Origin: CAZMVY01 sp964617875
Lineage (GTDB): Bacteria; Planctomycetota; Phycisphaerae; UBA1845; PWPN01
Direction: 5' to 3'
Assembly (NCBI GenBank): GCA_964617875.1
Contig: CAZUAI010000087.1
Coordinates: forward strand, 1-23,431
DNA length: 23,431 nucleotides
Made by a program: the position numbers and the translations under genes. The notes below the pieces were generated by a model. It saw only the letters and a list, made by a program, of their open reading frames with translations. It made no database searches and was not told the DNA's origin. Below are positions 8,077-14,468 of this stretch, piece after piece (within the stretch, counting starts at the first letter, position 1; each line of letters begins with the position of its first letter).

Positions 8077-8872
8077 GCGCGGAGGCCCCCGGCACGACGG
8101 CGTAACGACCATTCCGGTGCAGAAGCGAGAGGCCCGGGCCGTACATCGAGGCCAGCGACTCGTCGGTCAGCACATCCGCCGGCGGGCCGTCGGCGACGAG
8201 GCGACCCTCGCGAAGCACGGCGACGCGCCGGCAGGACGGGGGCAGCACCTCCAGTTCATGGCAGACCAGCACGACCGCGACACCCGCGGAGCGGTACAGA
8301 TCGTCGATGGTCCGAACCATCATTTCCCGCCACCCGAGATCGAGATTGGCGGTGGGCTCATCCAGCAGGAGGATCTCGGGCTGCTGGGCCATGGCGCGGG
8401 CGATGAGCGTCTTGCGCTGTTCTCCGCCGGAGATCTCGCCATAGCCCCGGCGTGCCAGCGACGAGAGACCCAGGCGGTCCATCCACTCATCCACAACGAG
8501 CCAGTCCCGGCGTGACAGCCGTCGGAACAGACCGGCGATGCCCGTCCGGCCCATCGCGACGATTTCGCGCACGGTCAGCGGGATCTCGCTGCGCACCGGC
8601 AGCAACTGCGGCACGTAGCCGATGCGCTGCCGGAGGCGCGCGATCCGGACGAAACCGAGGCGTTCGAGCGGCCGACCGAGGACAACGACACGGCCACCGG
8701 CGCGCCGCTGCGTCCCGAGGCACGCGCGAAGCAGTGTCGTCTTGCCCGCCCCGTTGGGGCCGAGGAGGCCGAGAAACTCGCCGCGAGCGACGGACAGGCG
8801 TTCGATCGCCAGGAGCGTCTTGTGACGCACCCGCACGGCGAGGTCCTCGATGGCGATCGCCTGCTCCTGCAT
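8069..8872 (-). CDS. Metal ABC transporter ATP-binding protein (ZnuC class)
   Basis: 267 residues. Seen: Walker A GLLGPNGAGKTT (residues 36-46), Q-loop glutamine in YVPQLLPV (about 89), signature ISGGEQRK (147-154, with Glu in place of the usual Gln after SGG), Walker B ILLLDEPT (167-174), and H-loop histidine in VLVCHELE (205). It hydrolyses ATP to power metal import through the adjacent permease. Its start codon shares one base with the stop of the binding-protein gene, and its end overlaps the permease start, so the three form one translational unit. Confidence 0.95.
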   Translation of the reverse strand: MQEQAIAIEDLAVRVRHKTLLAIERLSVARGEFLGLLGPNGAGKTTLLRACLGTQRRAGGRVVVLGRPLERLGFVRIARLRQRIGYVPQLLPVRSEIPLTVREIVAMGRTGIAGLFRRLSRRDWLVVDEWMDRLGLSSLARRGYGEISGGEQRKTLIARAMAQQPEILLLDEPTANLDLGWREMMVRTIDDLYRSAGVAVVLVCHELEVLPPSCRRVAVLREGRLVADGPPADVLTDESLASMYGPGLSLLHRNGRYAVVPGASAHA

Positions 8873-9729
8873 CAGGGTGTTGTCCCGACCAGCGCGGTCA
8901 CGTTGGAGACCAGCAGCGCGTCAAAGGCCGGCCCGCCACCTTGCATGGTCGGGAAGTTGCCGAAGACGACGACACGGGCGCTCAACCGCCGGCCCAGGGC
9001 ATCGGCCACGCGCCGACCTTCCGGCAGGTTCGCAATGACGGCGGAGACGGCGGCCGATTCGCCCGCGCGAATCGCCTCCTCGATCTGGCCGACGGAGGCC
9101 GAGTCGGCACCGCTGAACGTGGCCGCGACCTTCAGGCCAAGCCACGCGCAGAAGGCGTCCTGGTGGGCGCTGCATACGACCGAACGGCCCGACCACCCTG
9201 CCTTGTTGACGCGGTCGCGGCAGGAGGCGGCCGTCCGGGCGACGCGGGTCTCGATGGCGGTCAACCGCTGCCCGGCCGCCGTGCGGTCCACGAGAAGCCC
9301 GGCGACGAGGGCGTCCGCGACCTGCCTGCAGGCGGCGAGGTAGCTTGACGGTTCGCACAGGCCGCCGGGGATGCGAATCTCACGAATCTCCAGGCTGCCG
9401 CCGGTCAGGTCGCCCAGCCTGGCATCGAGGGATCTCTGGAAGTCGAAGCGCAGGAGAACGCGACACTGCCGGAGGTCGTTGACCTGGCTGGGCCGAATGT
9501 CGAAGTGGCCCGGACACATGCCGGGCTCGGCCAGGCGGAGAATGGTTCCGCGACCGTCGAGGACATCCAGTGCGGCCGCTTCGAGGTAGGAGTTGCTGGC
9601 CGCCACGAGGGCCGCCGGCCTCGACGTCGAACCCGTGCCGGCGTCCGTGGATTGCCGACAGCCGGACAACACGGCGGCACATACGCAAAGAAGGACGCCC
9701 GGCTCTCGCACGGAGCGGCGGTTCCTCAT
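8872..9729 (-). CDS. Metal-binding lipoprotein of ABC transporter (ZnuA/TroA class), cysteine-rich
   Basis: 285 residues. The N-terminus ends in lipobox VLSGC (Cys24), so it should be lipid-anchored outside the cytoplasmic membrane and deliver metal to the permease. Two ligands of the TroA/ZnuA cluster A-9 fold are visible: His75 in MCPGHFDIRPSQV and His189 in SAHQDAFCAWLGL. Asp270 near the C-terminus could be the fourth. The usual second histidine (the PHxWLDP loop) is not seen: the matching place reads GGLCEPSSYLAAC. The mature chain has an unusual number of cysteines (72, 89, 125, 134, 170, 186, 194). No His-rich loop typical of zinc-specific ZnuA is present. With NikR in the operon, nickel or another soft metal is plausible. 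The specificity is inference. Confidence 0.85.
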   Translation of the reverse strand: MRNRRSVREPGVLLCVCAAVLSGCRQSTDAGTGSTSRPAALVAASNSYLEAAALDVLDGRGTILRLAEPGMCPGHFDIRPSQVNDLRQCRVLLRFDFQRSLDARLGDLTGGSLEIREIRIPGGLCEPSSYLAACRQVADALVAGLLVDRTAAGQRLTAIETRVARTAASCRDRVNKAGWSGRSVVCSAHQDAFCAWLGLKVAATFSGADSASVGQIEEAIRAGESAAVSAVIANLPEGRRVADALGRRLSARVVVFGNFPTMQGGGPAFDALLVSNVTALVGTTP

Positions 9730-9733
9730 GGCA

Positions 9734-10264
9734 TCAGCCCGCCTGCCCCCGCTCGGGCTGCGCGTGACCGCCGCCGGCCAGGTCCGCCGTCGTCATGGCC
9801 GCGATGCGAAAGAGCTTCGTGACCGGCTGTGCCGCCAGGTCGCGGGAGCCTTCCTCCAGCCGCTCGGGAGTGATCTGCCGCAGCCGCGCGTGCAGTTCGC
9901 ACGTCGCCTCATAGATCAGGCCCTCGGCGGGACGATCCTTGTCGGGCAGGCGGACGACGCGGACCACGGGCCAGAGGTCGGCGGCGCCCTCTCCTCCCCC
10001 TGCCAGGTGGAGATTCCGCTTGCCCATCGTCGCGCCGCAACTGGCCTGCAGGCCGTCCAGCAGGCAGGTGAAGGGCGTGCGGTGCCTGTCGGTCGGCATG
10101 CAGCAGGTCACGTCGATCTTCCAATGGCCGGGCGTGCCGAGCCGCTGGATCGCGTCCCGTCCGACCAGGGCCCCGGCCACAAGCCACGGGCCGAGGTGGC
10201 CGTGAAATTCACTGATCTTCGCCAGCCACTGCGGGTCACCCGCATCGTGTCGATAGAAATCCAA
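9734..10264 (-). CDS. FmdE-like (formylmethanofuran dehydrogenase subunit E domain) protein
   Basis: 176 residues. The stretch SEFHGHLGPWLVAGALVGRD (residues 18-37), the cysteine-bearing segment DVTCCMPTDRHRTPFTCLLD and ASCGATMGKRNLHL match the FmdE domain, whose members carry a conserved HGHxGP-type motif and cysteines thought to bind metal. No tungsten or molybdenum formylmethanofuran dehydrogenase genes are in the window, and many bacterial FmdE-domain proteins have no known reaction. The start is TTG at 10264, preceded by GGAGG seven bases away; there is no closer ATG. It lies four bases upstream of the metal-binding lipoprotein gene, so it is the first gene of the metal operon. I infer a role in handling the imported metal. 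The 45 bases before it (10265-10309) are GC-rich with short self-complementary stretches but no terminator-like T run. Confidence 0.8.
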   Translation of the reverse strand: MDFYRHDAGDPQWLAKISEFHGHLGPWLVAGALVGRDAIQRLGTPGHWKIDVTCCMPTDRHRTPFTCLLDGLQASCGATMGKRNLHLAGGGEGAADLWPVVRVVRLPDKDRPAEGLIYEATCELHARLRQITPERLEEGSRDLAAQPVTKLFRIAAMTTADLAGGGHAQPERGQAG

Positions 10265-10309
10265 TCGAAAACCTCCGTCTTGCCGGGGCCTCGCCCCGCC
10301 GCCGGGGCC

Positions 10310-10999
10310 TTACGGACTCAGATGCATGAGACCGTTCGACGCTCGAATGTGAGTGATAAGGCCCGTGTCGCCCGAACGCAACAGCCAGAAGCTCCTGGGC
10401 ACGGGGAACTTCGAATCGTCGATGCCGTCGGAGTCCGGCTGCCTCGGGAACTTGGGCGACCGGGCGTCCGGGCCGATGCTCCAGACGGCGTACGTCACCG
10501 GACTCCGCGGTTCGTTCGCGTAGTTGTGGTAGTAGCGCCCGGCCTCGCTCCGGCCGGCCGGAAAGTCGTCGGGCACCCAGACCTGTGCCCGTGGCTTCCA
10601 CGGCTTGTCCGGGGCGTCGAAGAACGTGCCGTTCTGATAGATGGGGCCCGGGGCGACGTACTTGTACGTGTTGACCGGATCGAACTCATCCTGCATCGCG
10701 GCCTGCGGAACGGCGCTCGCGCCGCGGGGCAGGAATCGTTCGCGAGCCAGCTCGACGGGCAGTTGGTGGTTGATGCCCGTCCCGCACGCGAACCGCGTCG
10801 GCGGCAGCTTGTCGCGGCTGTTCAGCGCGTAGGCATCCAGGGCGATCGTGATCTGCCGCAGATCCGAGTGCGCGCGGACGATGCGGGCCTGCACCCTCGC
10901 CCTGCCCAGCGACGGCAGCAGGATGCACACGAGCAGCGCGACAATCGCCGCCACGACGAGCAGCTCGATCAGCGTGAATGCCGGCCGCTTCATTCGCAA
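10310..10999 (-). CDS. Type II secretion / pilin-like pseudopilin
   Basis: 229 residues. The N-terminus KRPAFTLIELLVVAAIVALL is a class III signal: prepilin peptidase would cut before the Phe and methylate it, and the hydrophobic helix packs into a pseudopilus or pilus. The remainder (NSRDKLPPTRFACGTGINHQ and onward) is the globular head seen in the many pseudopilins of Planctomycetota, often of unknown role. TTG at 10999 has GGAG eight bases upstream and is my choice. An ATG at 10993 is two codons later. It is 43 bases downstream of the dockerin-repeat gene and 45 bases upstream of the FmdE-like gene, so read-through across all three is possible. Confidence 0.9.
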   Translation of the reverse strand: MRMKRPAFTLIELLVVAAIVALLVCILLPSLGRARVQARIVRAHSDLRQITIALDAYALNSRDKLPPTRFACGTGINHQLPVELARERFLPRGASAVPQAAMQDEFDPVNTYKYVAPGPIYQNGTFFDAPDKPWKPRAQVWVPDDFPAGRSEAGRYYHNYANEPRSPVTYAVWSIGPDARSPKFPRQPDSDGIDDSKFPVPRSFWLLRSGDTGLITHIRASNGLMHLSP

Positions 11000-11042
11000 T
11001 CAGGTCACTCCGTCATCCGGTTCACTCGGTCCTCAGGACCGT

Positions 11043-12167
11043 CTATGGGCACGCCGCCGGCGCGTTCGGCCCGTTGAAGCAGACCGAAAAAGCGGCGTAG
11101 TCGGCCATGTCCACGTCGCCGTCGGAATCGAAATCGACGTCGTCGCAGTACGTGCCTGCGGCGGGCCGGTTCGGACCGTTAAAACAGGCGTTGAACACGA
11201 TGAAGTCCTCGAGGTCCACATCCTCATCGCAGTCGGCATCGCCGGGGGTCGTCGGGACGAGGAACCGGGTGCCGTTGTAGCCCATCACCCAGAGCCGGTA
11301 GCCGGCCTTCCATCCGTCGCCGGTGACCTTGTCCTCCTGGTCGAAGATCCCCACGATGTCGAACGTGCCCGTCGGCGCGCCGAAGGTTCGGAAGCCCATC
11401 GATCGGCCGAGCAGGACGGGGAGCGTGCGGCCTGTTCCATCCTGGATCGTCATCGAGGCCCCCGGGCCCCAGGCAGCGGTGTTCGTAAAGCTCACGCCGT
11501 TGATGCGGACCAGTGTGGCCTGGTAACGCTCGGCGCCCGTTGCGCGGGTCGGGTCGAACAGGAAGGCGTTGGCGGCGTCCTTGACGTCCGCCAACGTGAT
11601 GATCGTCGGAGCGGGGAGGCCCGCGCCGGCCTGAATCAGCACGAGATCGAAATCCTGTTGCGGGGCCTTGTTGTGCTGTTCATTGACGTTGGTCTTGCCG
11701 GCATTGAAGAGGCCGGGGGCGCGGGCTCGAACCTCCACCAGATCTCCGGGCCGGAAGCGATGTCCTGATGCGGCGTCCACGTTCAGCCTGCCCAGTTCTC
11801 CGATCCACTCGTCGTTGGTGTAATTGCCCGCGGGGTTTCCGAAGATGTTGCCGATGTTCTGTCCCATCCACAGGGCCGTGCCGCCCCAGTCGCCGGCCTC
11901 GTCGGCCTGCAGGTACACCTGCCACTGCCCGCCCATGAAGCCCGGGGCGCCGGCCGTGCCCTTGAGCATGTCCTGCGGGCGGTTCAGCACGATACCCCGC
12001 ATCTTCACGGGGTCCGTCAACGGAAACACGCCGTAGCCGTCCGCGTTCACCGCCTGGTACGCCGAGTGCAAGGTATACGACATGGCCCCCCAATCCGGCT
12101 CCTGAGCACTGACGACACCCGCCATCCCCGCCACCGCCATCGTGACACCCAGTCCCATCCGCTGCAT
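11043..12167 (-). CDS. Secreted protein with C-terminal dockerin-like calcium repeats
   Basis: 374 residues from the ATG at 12167, preceded by AAAGGAG at a good distance. A signal peptide (VTMAVAGMAGVVSAQ) is followed by a tryptophan-rich domain of unknown fold, then an apparent OB-like domain (YQATLVRINGVSFTNTAAW, SMTIQDGTGRTLPVLLGR, FDIVGIFDQ). The last 65 residues contain two EF-hand-like loops, GDADCDEDVDLEDF and DFDSDGDVDMADY, each followed by CFNGPN. These repeats resemble type I dockerin calcium loops and are common at the C-termini of secreted proteins in Phycisphaerae-type planctomycetes. Whether they bind a cohesin is unknown. It lies downstream of the palindromic promoter at 12212-12251, probably as the first gene of a leftward transcript. 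Confidence 0.85.
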   Translation of the reverse strand: MQRMGLGVTMAVAGMAGVVSAQEPDWGAMSYTLHSAYQAVNADGYGVFPLTDPVKMRGIVLNRPQDMLKGTAGAPGFMGGQWQVYLQADEAGDWGGTALWMGQNIGNIFGNPAGNYTNDEWIGELGRLNVDAASGHRFRPGDLVEVRARAPGLFNAGKTNVNEQHNKAPQQDFDLVLIQAGAGLPAPTIITLADVKDAANAFLFDPTRATGAERYQATLVRINGVSFTNTAAWGPGASMTIQDGTGRTLPVLLGRSMGFRTFGAPTGTFDIVGIFDQEDKVTGDGWKAGYRLWVMGYNGTRFLVPTTPGDADCDEDVDLEDFIVFNACFNGPNRPAAGTYCDDVDFDSDGDVDMADYAAFSVCFNGPNAPAACP

Positions 12168-12211
12168 CGTTCGAACTCCTTTCCTGCAATCCCGGGCACC
12201 CACGCGGCACC

Positions 12212-12246
12212 CTCGGTAGCACGATTATACCACTCGTGCTACCGAG
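12212..12246. promoter_or_regulatory. Perfect 13-base inverted repeat around a -10 element (putative operator)
   Basis: CTCGGTAGCACGA (12212-12224) and TCGTGCTACCGAG (12234-12246) are exact reverse complements separated by nine bases. The -10 hexamer of the leftward promoter occupies the centre, so a dimeric protein bound here would block or bend the promoter. As RNA the leftmost arm would also fold only from an upstream transcript. There is no following T run, so a terminator is less likely. Confidence 0.75.
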
Positions 12247-12251
12247 TGCAA
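12224..12251 (-). promoter_or_regulatory. Sigma-70-type promoter of the dockerin-repeat gene
   Basis: On the minus strand, -35 TTGCAC (12251-12246), a 16-base spacer and an exact TATAAT -10 (12229-12224) point at the ATG at 12167. The predicted transcript begins near 12217, giving a leader of about 50 bases. Confidence 0.65.
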
Positions 12252-12263
12252 GGGTAGTTCAAC

Positions 12264-12278
12264 GACAGGAAACCTGTC
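12264..12278. repeat. Small inverted repeat upstream of the promoter
   Basis: GACAGG (12264-12269), AAA, CCTGTC (12273-12278) form a perfect hairpin or operator-sized palindrome about 13 bases upstream of the -35. Apart from this, 12252-12675 (about 425 bases) contains no gene I can support on either strand. The open frames there overlap each other and match no family. Confidence 0.5.
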
Positions 12279-12675
12279 AACCCCCTGGGAGGGGCGGACC
12301 CGTTGTCTGGGGGCCAATGCCACTGCGTCGAAGATAACCGTTCACGCCCCGTCGGGGATGCGGGGGAGAGATGGGCTGTTTGGGCAGACAGGCGGAGATG
12401 GGCAATGGCTCGCCCACCTTCAACGGCCCTCGCTGGATCCGCGGTCAGGATCGTCCGCAAGCTGAAGCTCAAACGGCAAAACCCCATACGACGGAAACCC
12501 GTGGCCTGAGAATCCGCGTTGGGTCGCCATTGTCGCCCCCGTCTTCCTGCGGCGAAGATCATTCGTCACAGCAGCTCAACCGGGGTAGTCCCAATCGCCG
12601 GCGCCGTGGTTCTCTTCGCCGGTTCAGCGAAAGGCTGCGCCATTCGTCGTCGCTTGCGCCCGGACGGCAGGCGGG

Positions 12676-13398
12676 TCACCGCGATTGCGTCCACTCTGGC
12701 CGATCGTACCTGACGAAAAAGCCGACAGCACAATCCAGTTCTGTGGCCGTCCACTGCGAAAGGCCAAAGGGAAGCCCGGTTCGGCCCGCGACCGACTCGG
12801 TGAATGAGGAGCGAAGATCCGCAATCAGGCGTGGGTCGTTTGTACGTCCGATTTCTGCCAGTTGCAGCGAGCCGTGCTGCAGGATCGCCGTGGCCGTGCG
12901 GCGTTGGGCGCTGCCCAGGACCTTGTGAGGGCCGACGACGACGTCGGCGCAGTGACGCCGCTCGAAGCAGAGGAACGGGCCGCGCTGGGCGTTGGGCGGG
13001 TCGTTGCAGCCGGCCCGCCCGGCGGCAATGCCGAGCCCGGCGAGCGCCTCGATCGCGGCGGCGTGGAGGACATCGTACAGGCGCGTCGGGTTGCCGGCCA
13101 CGAGCGGATGGTCGATGGGCAGCGTGAGCGAGTAGGTGAGTTCGTCCCTGTGGATGATGGCGCCGCCGCCGGTGAGACGGCGAACGACCGGCATGGCCCG
13201 GACGGCGGGCGGCTGAGCCAGGAACTCCGCATAACTCTGAAAGTAGCCGAGCGAGACGGTCGGCGGGGCCCACTGATACAGGCGCAGCGTCGGCGGCGCT
13301 TCCCCGCGACCGACGAGCGTGAGCAGCGCCTCATCACGGGCCATGTTCGTCGGTCCGTCCAGCGGCGGATCGATCAGCAGGCGGATCACGTTTGACAC
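12676..13398 (-). CDS. Lipoate-protein ligase / octanoyltransferase family (LipM/LplA-like)
   Basis: 240 residues. Seen: the family motif VRRLTGGGAIIHRDELTYSL (residues 72-91) that lines the lipoyl-AMP or acyl pocket, and GPHKVLGSAQRR with lysine 159. Cys144 in FLCFE lies where Bacillus LipM places its catalytic cysteine, ahead of the conserved lysine. This favours an octanoyl-carrier transferase over an ATP-using lipoate ligase, and no C-terminal adenylation accessory domain is present. Either way it would attach an octanoyl or lipoyl group to 2-oxoacid dehydrogenase or glycine-cleavage proteins in the cytoplasm. The start is GTG at 13398: AGGAAG lies eight bases upstream, and the codon overlaps the end of the amidohydrolase gene by 13 bases. 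It is the last gene of the RNase R, amidohydrolase, ligase run. Confidence 0.85.
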   Translation of the reverse strand: MSNVIRLLIDPPLDGPTNMARDEALLTLVGRGEAPPTLRLYQWAPPTVSLGYFQSYAEFLAQPPAVRAMPVVRRLTGGGAIIHRDELTYSLTLPIDHPLVAGNPTRLYDVLHAAAIEALAGLGIAAGRAGCNDPPNAQRGPFLCFERRHCADVVVGPHKVLGSAQRRTATAILQHGSLQLAEIGRTNDPRLIADLRSSFTESVAGRTGLPFGLSQWTATELDCAVGFFVRYDRPEWTQSR

Positions 13399-14468
13399 GG
13401 GTTCGCTTCCTTCCTGCCGCGCGGCCGGAGAAGATCGCCCATCCGCGTGAATACGATCTCGGGCAGGCCGAGCGCCCGCTTCAGGCGGACGTCGCGCTCG
13501 ATCCACGAGCCGCACGCCATCACCTCGCCGTACGCCCGCCCCAGGCGCCGCCGGAAGAGCTGCGGAAACGTCGGGATCGGAAAGTCGCTGCCGTAGACGA
13601 GCTTGTCGTGCAGTTCCGGCCGGTCGAGCAGGCGTTTGAGCCACCGCGTGCGGTTCCATGTGGCCAGCGCGGCAATGTCGGCGTACAGCGGCGCGTCGCG
13701 AAACTCGCCCGCAAGCGCGTCCATCAGCCGGTCGAAGTAGCGCGCCCCGGCCGACCACGGCCAGGACGGCGCCGCCGCATGCGCGACGATGACGGTCGGC
13801 ATCCGTCCGCGGCCGCGCAGCCGGCGGAGCGATTCGAGCATCGGCGCGGGGTCCTCGAGGTCCGGGCGCGGATCGGGCAGCGACATCTCGCCGCCGTAGT
13901 GAACGAGGATCGGCACGCCGATCCGGCCGGCGTGTTCGAGGAATGCGATCGTCCGCGGGTCGGCGGCGTCGATATTCTGCGTCAGCGGCAGCCACTTGAT
14001 GAGGACCGCACCGGACGCCGTCACCTCCTCCAGCGCGGCCGCCGCTCCGCGGCGGTACGGATGCACCGACGCGCCGAGCCACAGTCTGTCCGGGTGGCGT
14101 TCGCACAGGTCGCGGACGTAGGTGTTGGACACGTACAGGTGCGTGCCGGGATCGCGTCGGGTTGCGGCCGGCCCGAGCGTCCGCCCGTCGTCGGCGTGGT
14201 ACGCATCGAAGGCCAGCAGGACGACGCGATCGACGCTTGGCGTGTCGAGGATGTGCCGGAGCAGGAAGCGTTCGATGGCGGCATCGACGGTCTCGTGCCC
14301 GCCGCACCCCTCCGCGCCCAGGAGCCACCGCAGGAGCGGCCGGGGCAGCCGTTGCAGCAGCGAATCCGAGAAGAACGCCTCCCATTCGCCCCGTTCAAAC
14401 GAGAACGGCGACGCCGATCGCGCCGGCCGGCGAAACTGCCCGACGTGACAATGAACGTCAACGACCAC
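13386..14468 (-). CDS. Amidohydrolase-2 family TIM-barrel metal hydrolase
   Basis: About 360 residues from GTG at 14468. The N-terminal DVHCH gives the HxH metal pair (residues 6 and 8). Later come LIKWLPLTQNID (the place of the bridging residue), LVHYGGE and VIVAHAA with metal-binding histidines, and KLVYGSDFPIP with the catalytic aspartate. This order fits the PF04909 branch, which includes decarboxylases and lactone hydrolases. The substrate cannot be inferred. The frame extends to 14564, but the added residues are an arginine-rich shadow of the RNase R tail. GTG at 14468 follows GAGG and overlaps the RNase R stop by 11 bases. It may be co-expressed with RNase R only by operon economy. Confidence 0.85.
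   Translation of the reverse strand: MVVDVHCHVGQFRRPARSASPFSFERGEWEAFFSDSLLQRLPRPLLRWLLGAEGCGGHETVDAAIERFLLRHILDTPSVDRVVLLAFDAYHADDGRTLGPAATRRDPGTHLYVSNTYVRDLCERHPDRLWLGASVHPYRRGAAAALEEVTASGAVLIKWLPLTQNIDAADPRTIAFLEHAGRIGVPILVHYGGEMSLPDPRPDLEDPAPMLESLRRLRGRGRMPTVIVAHAAAPSWPWSAGARYFDRLMDALAGEFRDAPLYADIAALATWNRTRWLKRLLDRPELHDKLVYGSDFPIPTFPQLFRRRLGRAYGEVMACGSWIERDVRLKRALGLPEIVFTRMGDLLRPRGRKEANPCQT

Noticed and set aside
10265..10309. GC-rich hairpins between the pseudopilin and FmdE-like genes
   Set aside because: Several alternative short stems are possible, none followed by T residues; typical of random GC-rich sequence.
11028..11040. Palindrome GGTCCT-C-AGGACC after the dockerin-repeat gene
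   Set aside because: As RNA it gives only a five-pair stem with a three-base loop and no T run, so I do not call a terminator.
12252..12675. Overlapping small frames on both strands
   Set aside because: None has a family match or a convincing ribosome binding site; the stretch is treated as non-coding.
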